Translations under genes and position numbers: made by a program | Assembly: GCF_013170845.1 (NCBI RefSeq) | Contig: NZ_CP033367.1 | Span: forward strand, 4,403,001 to 4,467,000 | Direction: 5' to 3' | Length of the DNA stretch: 64,000 nucleotides | From: Mesorhizobium loti R88b | GTDB taxonomy: Bacteria > Pseudomonadota > Alphaproteobacteria > Rhizobiales > Rhizobiaceae | Shown here: positions 50,808 through 62,500 of the stretch, piece after piece | How positions within the stretch are numbered: the first letter of the stretch is position 1 | Layout of the letters: each line of letters begins with the position of its first letter | Notes under the pieces: generated by a model | Seen by the model: the letters and a program-made list of their open reading frames with translations, nothing else | Databases searched by the model: none | What the model was told of the DNA's origin: nothing

Positions 50808-52851
50808 ATGGACGCCCTACAATATCTCGAGCCGATGAAATGGCCGGCGATCGAGATAGCCGTGCCGCTCATCGTGCTGGCAATCTTGTTCTGGCGGAGC
50901 GGCGTGGTCCGCTACATCCCCAACGACAGGCTCGGCATCCTGGAAAAACTATGGAGTTTTCGCGGCTCCGTCAGCAATGGCTTCATCGCGCTCAACCGAG
51001 AGGCAGGCTACCAGCCGGAAGTCGTGCGCGGCGGCCTGCATTTCTTCATGCCGTTCCAATATTCGATGCATCGCGCCAACCTTGTCACCATCCCGCAGGG
51101 CCAGATCGGCTATGTTTTTGCCCGTGATGGCAAGCCGCTGCCTCCGACGCAAACACTTGCTTGCAACACCGAGGCCGATGATTTCCAGGATGTGCGCGGC
51201 TTTCTCGAAAAAGGCGGACAGAAAGGACCCCAACGCAAGATCTTGCGTGAGGGCACCTATGCCATCAATCTCGCACAATTCATCGTGCTGACCGCCCAGT
51301 CGATCTATGCCGTTAATCTGAGCGCGTCGGAACAAAACCTTTTTGCCAATATGTCCAGCATGATCTCGGAGCGGGGCGGCTTTGAGCCGGTCGTCATCCA
51401 TAATGCCGAGGACATGATCGGTATCGTCACCATCCATGACGGTCCGGCCTTGCCGGACGGCGAAATCATCGCACCGACTGTCGCCAACGACCCGAACGAC
51501 CCCAACTTCCACAACAATTTTCAGGACCCGGAGAAGTTTCTCAATGCCGGTGGCTACCGTGGCCGGCAGCTGCAGGTGCTGGCCGACGGCAGCTACTTCC
51601 TCAATCGCATTTTCGCGACCGTCGAACTGGTCGAGAAGACGATCATTGACGTTGGCACCGTGGGTGTCGTCGTCTCCTATAATGGCCGCCACGGCACGGA
51701 TATTTCGGGGCAGGCATACCGTCACGGCGAGCTGGTCGAAATCGGCGCGCGTGGTGTCTGGTCGACGCCGCTGCTGCCAGGCAAGTATGCGTTCAATACC
51801 TATGCCGGCAAGATCATCACCGTGCCGACCACCAACTTCGTGCTCAAATGGACGAAGGAGCAGTTTGGCGAACATAGGCTGGACGAGAACCTGTCTGAAG
51901 TGTCGTTGATCACCAAGGATGCGTTCGAGCCGGTGCTGCCGCTCTCCGTCGTCGTGCATATCGACTATATGAAGGCGCCGCTCGTGGTGCAGCGTTTCGG
52001 TGACATCAAGCGGCTGGTCGAACAAACGCTCGATCCGATGGTCTCTGCCTACTTCAAGAATATCGCCCAGACAAAGACGCTGATCCAGCTTTTGCAGGAG
52101 CGTAGCGATATCCAGCGCAAATCGGGCGAGGAGATGCGCGAAAAATTCAACTCCTACAGCCTCGAGCTGCAGGAAGTGTTGATTGGTACGCCCCGTGCTG
52201 GCAATGGCCAGAACAGTATAGAGCAGATCCTGATCCAGCTGCGCGAGCGCCAGATCGCGGTCGAAAAGGTCGAGACCTATAAATTGCAAGAGAAGGCGGC
52301 CATCCAGGAACGCACGTTGCGTGAGAAGGAGGCTCTCGCCGAACAGCAAGCCAAGATCACGACGTCGGCACTGACCATCGAGATCAGTGAGAACGAGGGC
52401 AAGGCGCAACTCGCCCGCACCCGCCAACAGGCGGAAACCATTCAGGTCACGGCCAAGGCAGAGGCCGAGAAGGTGCGCCTCGGCGGCCAGGGCGAGGCCG
52501 ACATGATCAAAGCCATCGCGCTTGCCGATGCCGAACGCATCAAGGCGACTGGTTTTGCGGATGCCGAGAGGGCGCGCCGTCGGTCTGGCGGAGGCCGAGG
52601 CCACCGAAAAGAAGGTCGCGGCCTTCGGCGGCCCGGACTATCAGCTCAACTCGCAGGTTCTCATGCGCTTCGCCGAGGCGATCGAGAATGGCAGGTTACC
52701 GCTCGTGCCGCAGATCCAGATCGGCGCTACCGGTGGCGAGAAGGGGGCTGCCAATGGTCTTGTCGAGATGATGCTTTCGATGCTCGTTGCCGACCGGGTT
52801 GGGCGGCAGAACCTATCGGATGTGATCCCGGAACCCGTTGAGGAGGAATGA
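50808..52851 (+). pseudogene. SPFH/band 7 (flotillin-like) membrane protein, frameshifted near the 3' end
   Basis: About 681 codons. An N-terminal membrane helix (AIEIAVPLIVLAILFW) is followed by the SPFH domain, LPGKYAFNTYAGKIITVPT, DYMKAPLVVQRFGDIKRL and a long coiled region rich in Glu, Ala and Gln (LAEQQAKITTSALTIEISEN; ARTRQQAETIQVTAKAEAEK). At 52571-52578 (GGCGCGCC) the reading frame breaks: the upstream frame would end at 52841 with a non-homologous tail, while the frame to 52851 continues naturally as LAEAEATEKKVAAFGGPDYQ and ends [12 protein letters not shown]. Adding one GC (or CG) pair restores one open gene. SPFH proteins scaffold membrane microdomains. A read error cannot be excluded. 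Confidence 0.8.
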
Positions 52852-52855
52852 TTTG

Positions 52856-52884
52856 AAATGGGCCGGGTGTACCGGCCCATTTTG
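52856..52884 (+). terminator. Intrinsic terminator after the SPFH gene
   Basis: AAATGGGCCGG (52856-52866), loop GTGTA, CCGGCCCATTT (52872-52882), then TGCG. A perfect 11-bp stem, starting 4 nt after the stop at 52851. Its position supports 52851 as the true end of the SPFH gene. Confidence 0.8.
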
Positions 52885-52924
52885 CGCTCTGCCGAAACGA
52901 GGGCTGCGGCCTTGGAGCGGCGAG

Positions 52925-53490
52925 GCGGGCGACCTTGATCTCCAGGCCATGTTGTCGATGATAGTCGAAGAACAGCGTTTCGGCGCAGCGTTTCCCTTCA
53001 TCGTAGCATGAGCGTGGGCCAATCGAATTCACGTTTCCCCGGTAGCTCTCAGGCTGAGGATGAACAGACGCGTCCCCAATAAACTTCGCTTGTGGAGGCC
53101 TGAAAGACCTTGCATTTCAGCCGCTTGGCAAGTCCCAGAATATTAATTGCGCCATGGACCGCCGTCTTGATCGTCTGAACCGTATCGTACTGGTAGTGCA
53201 CAGGCGACGCCGGACACGCAAGATTGTAAATCTCATCGACTTCGACATAGAGCGGAAAGTCATATCATGTCGCATGAAGTCGAGACGGGATGCGCGGCCA
53301 GATGTTCGATGTTGCGCTTGGATCCCGTGAATAGGTTGTCGACACACAAGACCTCGTCGCCCGCTTCCAGCAAGCGGTCAATGAGATGCGAGCCGATAAA
53401 CCCTGCGCCTCCGGCCACGAGAATGCGCCTGCGGCTATCGTAAAGTCTGGCCAATTTCTGTTCCTTTGGAGATGCGGATCGACCAGACAT
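52925..53490 (-). pseudogene. Decayed UDP-glucuronate decarboxylase (UDP-xylose synthase) gene
   Basis: The first about 190 codons of an NAD-dependent epimerase-type decarboxylase can be followed in three frames: [20 protein letters not shown] and [19 protein letters not shown]; then DFMRHDMTF; then [28 protein letters not shown]; then [32 protein letters not shown] and [13 protein letters not shown]. Frame breaks fall near 53287 and 53256 (one base lost each) and 53080 (one T gained). Homology stops at 52925, where IFNTYGP would be expected, so the 3' half is gone. UDP-xylose synthases supply precursors for polysaccharides; none can be made from this copy. Confidence 0.88.
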
Positions 53491-53501
53491 TAGTCGACTA
53501 A
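53490..53501. promoter_or_regulatory. 12-bp perfect palindrome upstream of the decayed gene
   Basis: TTAGTCGACTAA lies at the first ATG of the decarboxylase remnant. It may be a leftover operator or chance. Confidence 0.25.
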
Positions 53502-53924
53502 GCCTTAGAAAAGGCCTGTCTTAAAACTGGTCGATGCGCAAGCAGCAGAGCAAGGAAATTGGCGAGATCTGAGGTTGGATCGATGCGTGTTCGGCGTTCA
53601 TGCCGAGAAGCTTTGTGCCTCAGCCACTCTCGCCGGTGAAAGAAAGGCCGATCTGATTGATCTCGCCATTGTTTTCGCGCCGCACACCGTGCAAAATCCT
53701 TAAGCTTTGACTGATATAGAGAATTTGCGAAACCTAGACCTGCGGACGAATGAGCCCGGCAACGCGCGCGAAATCCGCGCAGACGCTAAGAAATTCATAC
53801 CGGAAACGACGAACTTCCAGATCAGAAGGGTCTTGCGCAGTGACTTTTGCTCATGGCCGCCAGTCCGATCCCACTCTGCCGTGCGCGGGCGGACGAGTAG
53901 GCTACTCAGAGGCCTGCAATTGAT
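53502..53924. other. Gap upstream of the response regulator, no gene recognised
   Basis: The only frame of any length here starts at TTG 53707 and runs into the response-regulator gene in another phase; it resembles no known family. The region should hold the promoter of the two-component pair. No clear consensus, repeat or tRNA is seen. Confidence 0.45.
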
Positions 53925-54569
53925 ATGTGGGGAAAAGCTTTGGTTAGCAGATCGGACCGTCTATCCGCATCATCACTGGCCAGTCATGTCCTCATTGTCG
54001 ATGATCATGGCTTGTTTCGTTCCGGCCTGAGATTGATCCTCGAAAGTCATTTCGCAGGATTTTCCGTGACAGAAGCCGAAACGCTTAATGAAGCGTTGGC
54101 GATTGGCTTTAGCGATCCCGACCTGATCCTTCTCGATGTCATTTTGAATGAAGCAAACGGCCTGGATTCTTTTCAGGAGCTCCGAGCCAGGTGGCCACTC
54201 AGTCCGGTTATCGTCGTTTCGGCGGATGACCGGCCTGAGACAAAAGACAGGGCGCTGGCCCTCGGTGCTGCTGGCTACGTGAGCAAATCCAGCGGCGGAC
54301 GCATCCTGTTGGACGTCGTCGCCGACGTATTGGGTGTATCTGCAGAACCTGCCAATACCGGCTTGTCAGCAAAACAACCCTTGTCCGCCAGGCAACTGCA
54401 AGTGCTGAACCTCATGCGTCAAGGTTTGTCCAACAAGCGCATCGCCAAGCAGGTCAATCTCTCTGAATTCACCGTGCGCGGCCATGTACAGTCGATTTTC
54501 AAGATCCTGGGCGTGAACAGCAGGTCTGCAGCCGTGTTCAATGCGCAGAGGACAGGCCTGATCAGGTGA
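53925..54569 (+). CDS. NarL/LuxR-type response regulator
   Basis: A 214-aa two-domain regulator. The receiver domain spans about residues 21-135: acidic pair DD at 26-27, phospho-acceptor D71 (LILLDVI), VVSADD and the Lys in GYVSKSSGG. The C-terminal LuxR HTH is LSARQLQVLNLMRQGLSNKR then IAKQVNLSEFTVRGHVQSIF. About 20 extra residues precede the receiver. The stop overlaps the kinase start (GTGA), so the two are co-translated. Confidence 0.92.
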   Translation: MWGKALVSRSDRLSASSLASHVLIVDDHGLFRSGLRLILESHFAGFSVTEAETLNEALAIGFSDPDLILLDVILNEANGLDSFQELRARWPLSPVIVVSADDRPETKDRALALGAAGYVSKSSGGRILLDVVADVLGVSAEPANTGLSAKQPLSARQLQVLNLMRQGLSNKRIAKQVNLSEFTVRGHVQSIFKILGVNSRSAAVFNAQRTGLIR

Positions 54570-56365
54570 CCGCGGATTCGGCTGACGACCTTTATGTGCG
54601 CACTCGTATCGAGCAGATCAAACTGATCTACGATCTTGTTGGGTTGACCGTCGTTCCAGCTATCAGCGTCGCGGTCATCTTGTTCTTCGCACTTCGCAAG
54701 CCGGATATGGAAATTGCCCTGAGCTTTTGGTTGGCGGGTGTCGTGGCCTGCAAGCTTTTTCAAATGTTCGATGCAGGCAGGCAGCGCACAAAAGTCTTCG
54801 AGCATTCAGGGCTCAACTACGAGGTGGCAAGGCTGATGCTCATCCATGGGCTCGACGCGCTAGCGTGGACCTTGCTGTCATGGATTTCGCTAAACTCCGC
54901 CACGCCGACGCAAGCCATCCTGATCGTGGCGGTTTTGACGGGCATCGTGGGTGGCGCGGTGCCGCTCATGTCGCCGGTACTGCCAGTTTTTGTGACTTAT
55001 GCCCTTGTCGATTTAAGTGTGCTCGTTCCGCGATTCCTGACAATGCACGATCGTTCCTTCGCGGCGCTGGCACTGTGCGCGTTGCCGTATTTGCTGGCTA
55101 TGACTTTGCTGGCGCGCAACAGCAGCATAGCCACGATGCAATCCATTCGTCTGAGGTTTGAAAACCTCGAACTGACGCGCAACCTGCGCATCGAGGCTGA
55201 AAAATCGAAGACTGCCTATTCCGAAGTCCTTGAAGCAAACATCGCAAAATCGCGCTTCATTGCCGCGGCGAGCCACGATTTGCGTCAACCGATTCATGCA
55301 CTCGGGCTGTTTCTGGAAGTTTTAAACCTTCGCAATCCACGGTCCGATCAGAAACAGGCCATTGACGATGCCCGCTCGGCAGCCAAGGCGACCTCCGAGA
55401 TGCTGGACACGCTGCTGGATTTTTCGCGCCTCGAGGCGGGCGTGGTCAAGCCGCGGATCAAGGCGTTCGCCGTTCAGGACATTTTCGGCGGCATTGAAAC
55501 CGAACTCGCGCCGCGAGCCGATGAAAAACATCTATCCTACCGGACGAGAGACACCGAATTGGTCGGCTATTCGGACCCAGCCATTGTCGAACTGATCCTG
55601 CGAAACCTTATATCCAATGCCATTCGATACACGAACGATGGCGGGGTGCTTGTCGCATGCCGCAAGCGAAATCACGATTTGGCGATCGAAGTTTGGGACA
55701 CTGGCATTGGGATAGACCAGAAGGATCATTCGGACATTTTCAAGGAGTTCTATCAGGTCGGAAATCCAGAGCGTGATCGCCGCAAGGGCCTCGGCCTCGG
55801 TCTTTCCATCGCGGGGCGCTTGGCCGAGTCTATCAACGCCAGCTTGACCATGAACTCCGTCTTGGGACGAGGCAGCATGTTTAGGCTGATCATTCCCAAA
55901 GTCGATTCTACCCCGCCAGCGGAAGATGGTGCCAACGTCGTGGAAGTCGTTGTGAATTCGGGAAGCCAAGTGCTGGTGGTCGATGATGACGAGTCGGTGA
56001 GGCGAGGGATGTCAATTCTGCTTGAACAGTGGGGGCTCGTCTGCACGGCAGTTGGCTCGGTCGAAGAGGCAAAATCCTATTGTGCCAGCAAAAAGCCCGA
56101 TCTCATCATCAGCGATCTGCGTTTGCGCGATCCCGTCAACGGTATCGCGGCTATCAAACAAATTCGGGATAACATTAGCGAGGAAGTGCCCGCTCTGATT
56201 ATCACAGGCGAGACGGCGCCAGGACCTTTGCTGGAAGCACAGGCCAGCGGCCTGCCGGTCTTGCACAAACCCGTTTCGGGCGAGCGCCTGGCTCTGGCAA
56301 TTGCTCATGCCATGAAAAGTGGCGATCTCCCGGATCGCCCCAAGGCAAGCACCTGCCAGGTCTGA
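54566..56365 (+). CDS. Hybrid sensor histidine kinase with C-terminal receiver
   Basis: A 599-aa membrane kinase. Six or so hydrophobic segments lie between residues 23 and 183 with no large periplasmic loop, so it may sense a membrane or cytoplasmic cue. The HisKA box has the phospho-His at 237 (AAASHDLRQPIHALGLF). The ATPase domain shows LILRNLISNAIRYTNDGG (N box), VWDTGIGID (G1) and GLGLGLSIAGRLAE (G2). The receiver (about 465-585) has the acceptor Asp at about 517 (LIISDLRLRDP). GTG start at 54566. No HPt domain is present in either protein. It precedes the giant repeat gene by 213 bp. Confidence 0.92.
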   Translation: MTADSADDLYVRTRIEQIKLIYDLVGLTVVPAISVAVILFFALRKPDMEIALSFWLAGVVACKLFQMFDAGRQRTKVFEHSGLNYEVARLMLIHGLDALAWTLLSWISLNSATPTQAILIVAVLTGIVGGAVPLMSPVLPVFVTYALVDLSVLVPRFLTMHDRSFAALALCALPYLLAMTLLARNSSIATMQSIRLRFENLELTRNLRIEAEKSKTAYSEVLEANIAKSRFIAAASHDLRQPIHALGLFLEVLNLRNPRSDQKQAIDDARSAAKATSEMLDTLLDFSRLEAGVVKPRIKAFAVQDIFGGIETELAPRADEKHLSYRTRDTELVGYSDPAIVELILRNLISNAIRYTNDGGVLVACRKRNHDLAIEVWDTGIGIDQKDHSDIFKEFYQVGNPERDRRKGLGLGLSIAGRLAESINASLTMNSVLGRGSMFRLIIPKVDSTPPAEDGANVVEVVVNSGSQVLVVDDDESVRRGMSILLEQWGLVCTAVGSVEEAKSYCASKKPDLIISDLRLRDPVNGIAAIKQIRDNISEEVPALIITGETAPGPLLEAQASGLPVLHKPVSGERLALAIAHAMKSGDLPDRPKASTCQV

Positions 56366-56578
56366 AATGGGCAGTGTCGGCCCATTTATAGTGTCGGATA
56401 TTGCGACCGCGCAGTGCGAATTGGCCATGGAAACAGTCAATTTTGAGGGGTATCTTTCAGATTGCCTTTCCTGCTTTAACCTTACGTCAAGGAACGGACC
56501 CTGCCGGCTTGGGGCAAGCCAGGGTCACGTTTGTACGGGGGATCTCCGGCGAAATCCGGTGAGTTGGCGGGCGTGGAT

Positions 56579-59500
56579 ATGGGTGCTTTCGTGTCTTGCG
56601 TGCTTGTTGCGCTGCAATTCTGGCGCCGACAGCTGATCCTGCTATGTGTGCCTGCTCTCCTTGCGCTGCCGCTAATTTTCATTGCCGGACCGCGCGACGA
56701 GGCGCGAGCCGCGTGTTCGGATGCGGGAACCACCACGACCTGCGTCACAGATATCCCGGCGTCCATCTCCCGAACGACGCCCGCAATCAACGATATCGAG
56801 GTGCACAACGTCACCAACGGAACGACGTTCATTTCGTTGACCGGTGTCGCCAGCAGTCCCAATAACCCCTCGGATCAGGCCTACACCTGCACAGGCCAAT
56901 GCACCTTTGGAACGGACTCCAATGGCGCGCAGACGTGCGCGCCCGTCACGCAGACAACGGACGATGGTCATGGGCACACGACCACAACGAACTTGGGAAC
57001 GTGCAATCCGCCCGGTAACGCTGTGGCCGGCGCAACCGGCAACAATGGACCGCAGGTCACCATCAATGCCAACACGGGAACATACGCCGTCGGCACGAAC
57101 CGCGCGCAGGCTGCGGTGGTGGGCTCATCGGCGGGATCCGCCGGTTCTAACGGCTCCAACGCCTATGTGTTCGGCAGCGGGGGCGACGGCGGCAATGGCG
57201 CCAATGGCGGCCAGGTGCTCGTCAATTTCGAAGGCATTATTGTCAGCGGAAATGCCGGCGGCATCCTTGCGCAGTCGTTGGGCGGCAACGGTGGGAATGG
57301 CGGCGACTTCAAGGGCATCGGCGGCTCCGCAGGCAGCGGCGGCACCGGCGGCAATGGCGGCTCGGCGACAGCGAGCTTCAACGGCGGATCGCTGGTCACC
57401 ACCGGTCAGGGCAATATCGGCGTTTCCGCATTCAGCCAGGGCGGCAATGGCGGCAATGCCGGCCACGGTGGCGGCGCCGTTTTCGTCACAGGCGACGGCG
57501 GTGGCGCGGCCCAGGCAGGCTCGGCTTTCGCGCAAACGCTGGCCGGCACCAGCATCACGACCTCCGGCGATTATGGCTTTGGCATTGCCGCGCGCAGCAT
57601 GGGCGGTGGCGGCGGCGGCGGCCAGGGTGGATTTGGACTGTTCTATTCGGGCGCCAGCAATGGCAGCACCGGCGGGGCTGGTGGAAACGCCACAGTCAAC
57701 GCCAATGGCAGCATCGACACCTTTGGCGACTACGCCTACGGCATCATCGCGCAGTCGATCGGCGGCGGTGGCGGCGACGGCGGCACCGCTGCAGGCGCTG
57801 TAGCCTTGGGTGGTTCCGGGAGCGGCGGTGGCGGTGGCGGCACGGTGTCCGTCACCAACGCCGGCAACATCACGACCCGAGGCCTCGGCGCCAACGTCAT
57901 CATCGCGCAGTCGATTGGCGGCGGCGGCGGCAATGGCGGCTCATCCGGCGGCGCGATTTCCTTCGGCGGTGACGGTTCGGGCACCACGACAGGCGGTAAT
58001 GTGAGCGTGACCAACACAGGCACGCTGAAATCCTACTCTTCGTTGGCAAACGGTATCCTGGCGCAGTCCATCGGCGGCGGCGGCGGCAATGGCGGTTCGT
58101 CTGGCGGTCTGTTTGCCTATGGCGGCAGCGGCGGTGATGCGGCCGATGCCGGCACCGTGACGGTGACGAACGGCGGCAGCATCGAGACCGGCATCAATGC
58201 AGGCTCCAAAAGCTCGGTCGGCATCCTGGCACAGTCGATCGGCGGCGGCGGCGGCAATGGCGGCAATGCGGTTGCGGTCAGCCCGGTCGCGGTGGCGGTC
58301 GGCGGCAATGGCGGCATGGCGGGCAACGGCAACAGCGTCAAGGTTCTGCGTGACAACATCAATGCCTCGCAGGCATCATCCTACGACATCACCACCCACG
58401 GCGACACATCGAGCGCCATCATTGCGCAATCGGTCGGTGGCGGTGGCGGCAATGGCGGTTTTGCCGTTGCCGGCAGCGTCGGTATAGGATTGCCTTTCAA
58501 CCTCTCGGTGGGTGTTGGCGGCGGCGGCAACGCCGGCGGTAATGCCGCCGACGTTTTGGTGCAGACCAAAGGTTCGATCAACACCGGTGGCATCAGTTCA
58601 TCGGGCATCCTTGCCCAGTCGATCGGTGGCGGCGGTGGTAGCGGCGGCACGGCCGTTGCGGCGGGCGTTGGCACGGGCATTGCGGTTTCAGTCGGTGTCG
58701 GTGGCAATGGCGGCAAGGGCGGCAACGCTTCGACCGTCGACGTCGACAGTCTGAGTGACATATCGACCACGGGCAATAATTCGCTCGGCATTTCGGCGCA
58801 ATCGATCGGCGGTGGCGGCGGCAATGGCGGCCTGGCGGTGGCGGGCAGCATCGGCGCGGCCACGATCAATGTCGGCGTCGGCGGTTCGGGTGCAACGGGC
58901 GGCACGGCCGCGGCCGTGACGGTAAAGTCGTCAGGCAGCGTTCACACGGCGGGCGACGATTCGATCGCTGTTCTGGGCCAATCCATCGGCGGCGGCGGCG
59001 GCAATGGCGGCAACTCCGTTGCAGGTGGCCTGTCCGCGAGCATTTCAGCCAATGTCGCTGTCGGCGGCACGGGCGGAAAGGGTCAGAATGCAGGCTCGGT
59101 TCTGGTCACCACCGATGGCGCCGGCCACAATCTGTCGGTCTCCGGCTATGCCGGAAACTGGAACACCGTCACCACCGGCAAGAATTCGTCGGGCATCGTG
59201 GCCCAGTCTCTAGGCGGCGGCGGTGGCAATGGCGGCTTTGCAGGATCCTTGAGCCTGGGTGGTGGCGCAGCCTTCGGCCTTTCGCTCGGCGGCAGCGGCA
59301 ACGGCGGCGGCAATGCCAGCACGGCCTATGTCGAAAGCGGCTGGAACGGCAGCCCGGTCGATAACATCTTCACCCTGGGCGACAATTCGTCAGGCGTCGT
59401 GGCGCAGTCCATCGGCGGCGGCGGCGGCAATGGCGGCTTCTCCGGCAGTCTTGCCGGGGGCTTTGGGTCCGGTTCAGTCGCCGTCACGCTGGGTGGTCAG

Positions 59501-62500
59501 GGCGGATATGGCGGCACTGCCGCGAATGCCCACGCCTACAGCAACGGCAACATCACGACCGTCGGAAATCTGTCGAACGCCATCATTGTCCAATCGATCG
59601 GCGGCGGCGGCGGCAATGGCGGCGTCAGCGTGGCGCTCTCGGGTTCGGCTGGGTTCTCAGGCTCGGCCGCGGTTGGCGGCAATGGCGGCGCGGCCAGCAA
59701 CGGCGCCCAGGCCGAGCTGAAAAGCATTGGCAACATTGTCACTTACGGCCAGCAGTCCAACGGCCTTGTCGCGCAATCGATCGGCGGCGGCGGCGGCAAT
59801 GGCGGCTTTGCCGGCTCGGGCGCCTTGGGGTCTGCCGGCGCTGCGGCCGTCGGCGTCGGCGGCAAAGGTGCCGGTGGCGGCAACGCCGACATCGTCAAGG
59901 TAACGAACAACGGAAACATCACGACGTATGGTTCACAGTCTTCCGGTATCGTTGCGCAATCCCTCGGCGGCGGCGGCGGCAACGGTGGATCGACGGTCGG
60001 CTTCGCCGCCGGCGGCGGCGGCAGTGTCGGCGTCGCGGTCGGCGGCAGCGCTGCCGGCGGCGGCAACGCTTCGTCCGTGACTGTGGATTCGGTCGGCAAC
60101 ATTGCCACCGGCAATCGCGACAGCAGCCTCAACATCCTGACCGGCAACAATTCCTATGGCATCCTCGCCCAGTCGATCGGCGGCGGCGGCGGCAATGGCG
60201 GCTTTGCCGGATCGCTTTCGGCCGGCGGCGCGCTGGGCATCGGTGTGTCCGTCGGTGGCACCGGCGGACAGGGCGGCACGGCCGGCCGCGTCGACGTCAC
60301 CAACGCCGGCAACATCAGCACGCTCTACGACAACTCGTCCGGCATCCTCGCGCAGTCGATCGGCGGCGGCGGCGGCAATGGCGGCTTTGCCGTGTCGGCT
60401 GCACTCTCCGCTTCGATCGAGGACATCGGCGCGGCGGCGGCAGTCTCTGTCGGCGGCAAGGGCGGCAACGGCCAGAAGGCCGGCATCGCCAACGCCAAGA
60501 ACACCGGCACGATCTTCACCGCCGGCAGCAACTCCAACGGTGTCGCGGCGCAGTCGATCGGCGGCGGTGGCGGCAATGGCGGTTTTTCGGCGGCGGCGGC
60601 GGTCAATATCGGCCCCGCAGGCATCGGCGTGTCGGTGGGCGGTTTCAGCGGAACAGGCGGCGATGCCTCGAGCGTCAAGGCGGAAGCCTATGCGCTGGAT
60701 CATCTAGGCTCGGACAACAACATCAAGAACCCGTCACCTACATCCATCCAGGATGGCGGCCAGATCACGCTCGAAACCGATGGCAACAATTCCAACGGCG
60801 TGCTCGCCCAATCGATCGGCGGCGGCGGCGGCAATGGCGGTTTTTCCGTCGCCGCGGGCGTGAGCGCCACGGGCGCAGGCATCGGTGTTTCCATCGGCGG
60901 CTTCGGCAGCGCGGGCGGCAAGGGTGGCGATGCTGAAGCAGACAGCTCCCACAACATCCTGACCAAGGGCAACAATTCGAATGGCGTGCTCGCCCAATCG
61001 ATCGGCGGCGGTGGCGGTAATGGCGGCTTCTCGGCTGGCTTCGCCGGCGGCGCCGAGTTTGGCGGCTCGGCGTCGGTGGGCGGTTTCGGATCGGAAGGCG
61101 GTGATGCGATGTCCGCCACGGTCAATGCCTATGGAGAAACATTTACAAAGGGCAACGATTCCAACGGCATCTTGGCGCAGTCGATCGGCGGCGGTGGTGG
61201 CAATGGCGGGTTTTCGGTATCCGGCGCCTTTGGCGGCACGGTTGGAGTTGGCGTTTCCGTCGGCGGCTTTGGCGCAGGCGGTGGCAACGCCGACAAGGTA
61301 ACAGTCACTACCGGATACGACTACAGCAACAACGCGATCACCAAGACAACCTATAATACCGTCCAGGGTTGGACTTATGAAACGCTTGGCGACCGTTCGA
61401 ACGGCATCCTTGCACAGTCGCTTGGCGGCGGCGGCGGCAATGGCGGGTTCTCGGTCGCGGGTGGCGTGGGTGGCGATGGCGGCGTCGGCGTTTCGGTCGG
61501 CGGCTTCGCTTTGAGCGGTGGCGGCGATGCGTCCACTGTGGACGTGTTTTCGGACCAGAACATTCATACCAAGGGCAGTTTTGCGAACGCGATCCTCGCG
61601 CAGTCGATCGGCGGCGGCGGCGGCAATGGCGGCTTCTCGGGTGCACTCGGCGCCGGCAGCCAGATCGGTGGCAGCGCATCGGTGGGTGGTTTCGGCTCGA
61701 CAGGTGGCAAGGCAGAGAAAGTCACTGTCCACAGCCTCGGCCAGATCCTGACCGAGGGTAATGATTCCCGCGGTGTCGTTGCACAGTCGCTTGGCGGCGG
61801 CGGCGGCAATGGCGGCTTCTCGATCAGCGCGGGTGGTAGCCTCGAAGCTCCTGCGGTTGGCCTGTCGGTCGGCGGCTTTGGCGCAGGCGGCGGCAATGGC
61901 GGCGACGTCTCGGTCACCGAATACGGTGTCGCGACCAACGACAGTCCCGATGCGTCCTCCGTGCTGTCCAATTTCGGCTACCGCATCGAAACCCACGGCG
62001 ACCGCTCCGACGGCCTGCTCGCCCAATCGATCGGCGGCGGCGGCGGCAATGGCGGGTTCTCCGCAGCCGTCACATTCGCTGATGCAAGTGCGGGCATTTC
62101 CGCATCGGTGGGCGGTTTTGGCGGTGGGGCCGGTACCGGCGGCAATGTCGACGTCACATCGGTGCAGAACTATTACACCAAGGGCAATTTCTCGAACGGC
62201 ATCTCCGCCCAGTCGATCGGCGGTGGTGGTGGCAATGGCGGCTTTTCCCTGGCTGCCGCTGCCGGCGGTGAATTCGCCGGTGCCTTCAGTGTCGGCGGCA
62301 TCGGGGCGGGCGGCGGCGACGCCGGCACGGTTACGGTCAACAGCACGGGCCGGTTCCTGACCGAAGGCACACAGTCCAACGGTATACTGGCACAGTCGAT
62401 CGGCGGCGGCGGCGGCAATGGCGGCGCTTCGCTGAGCGGCACCTTCACGATCGGCACGGCCGGGATTTCGGCTTCCGTCGGCGGGTTCGGCGGCAAGGGC

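Noticed and set aside
52571..52578. Programmed ribosomal frameshifting in the SPFH gene
   Set aside because: GGCGCGCC is not a known slippery heptamer and no stop codon lies close behind it in the upstream frame; a two-base indel explains the break more simply.
50949..52604. 551-codon minus-strand frame across the SPFH gene
   Set aside because: Antisense to the SPFH coding frame, which has clear domain content.
53707..54030. 107-codon frame upstream of and overlapping the response regulator
   Set aside because: TTG start, no homology, and it runs into the regulator gene in a different phase.
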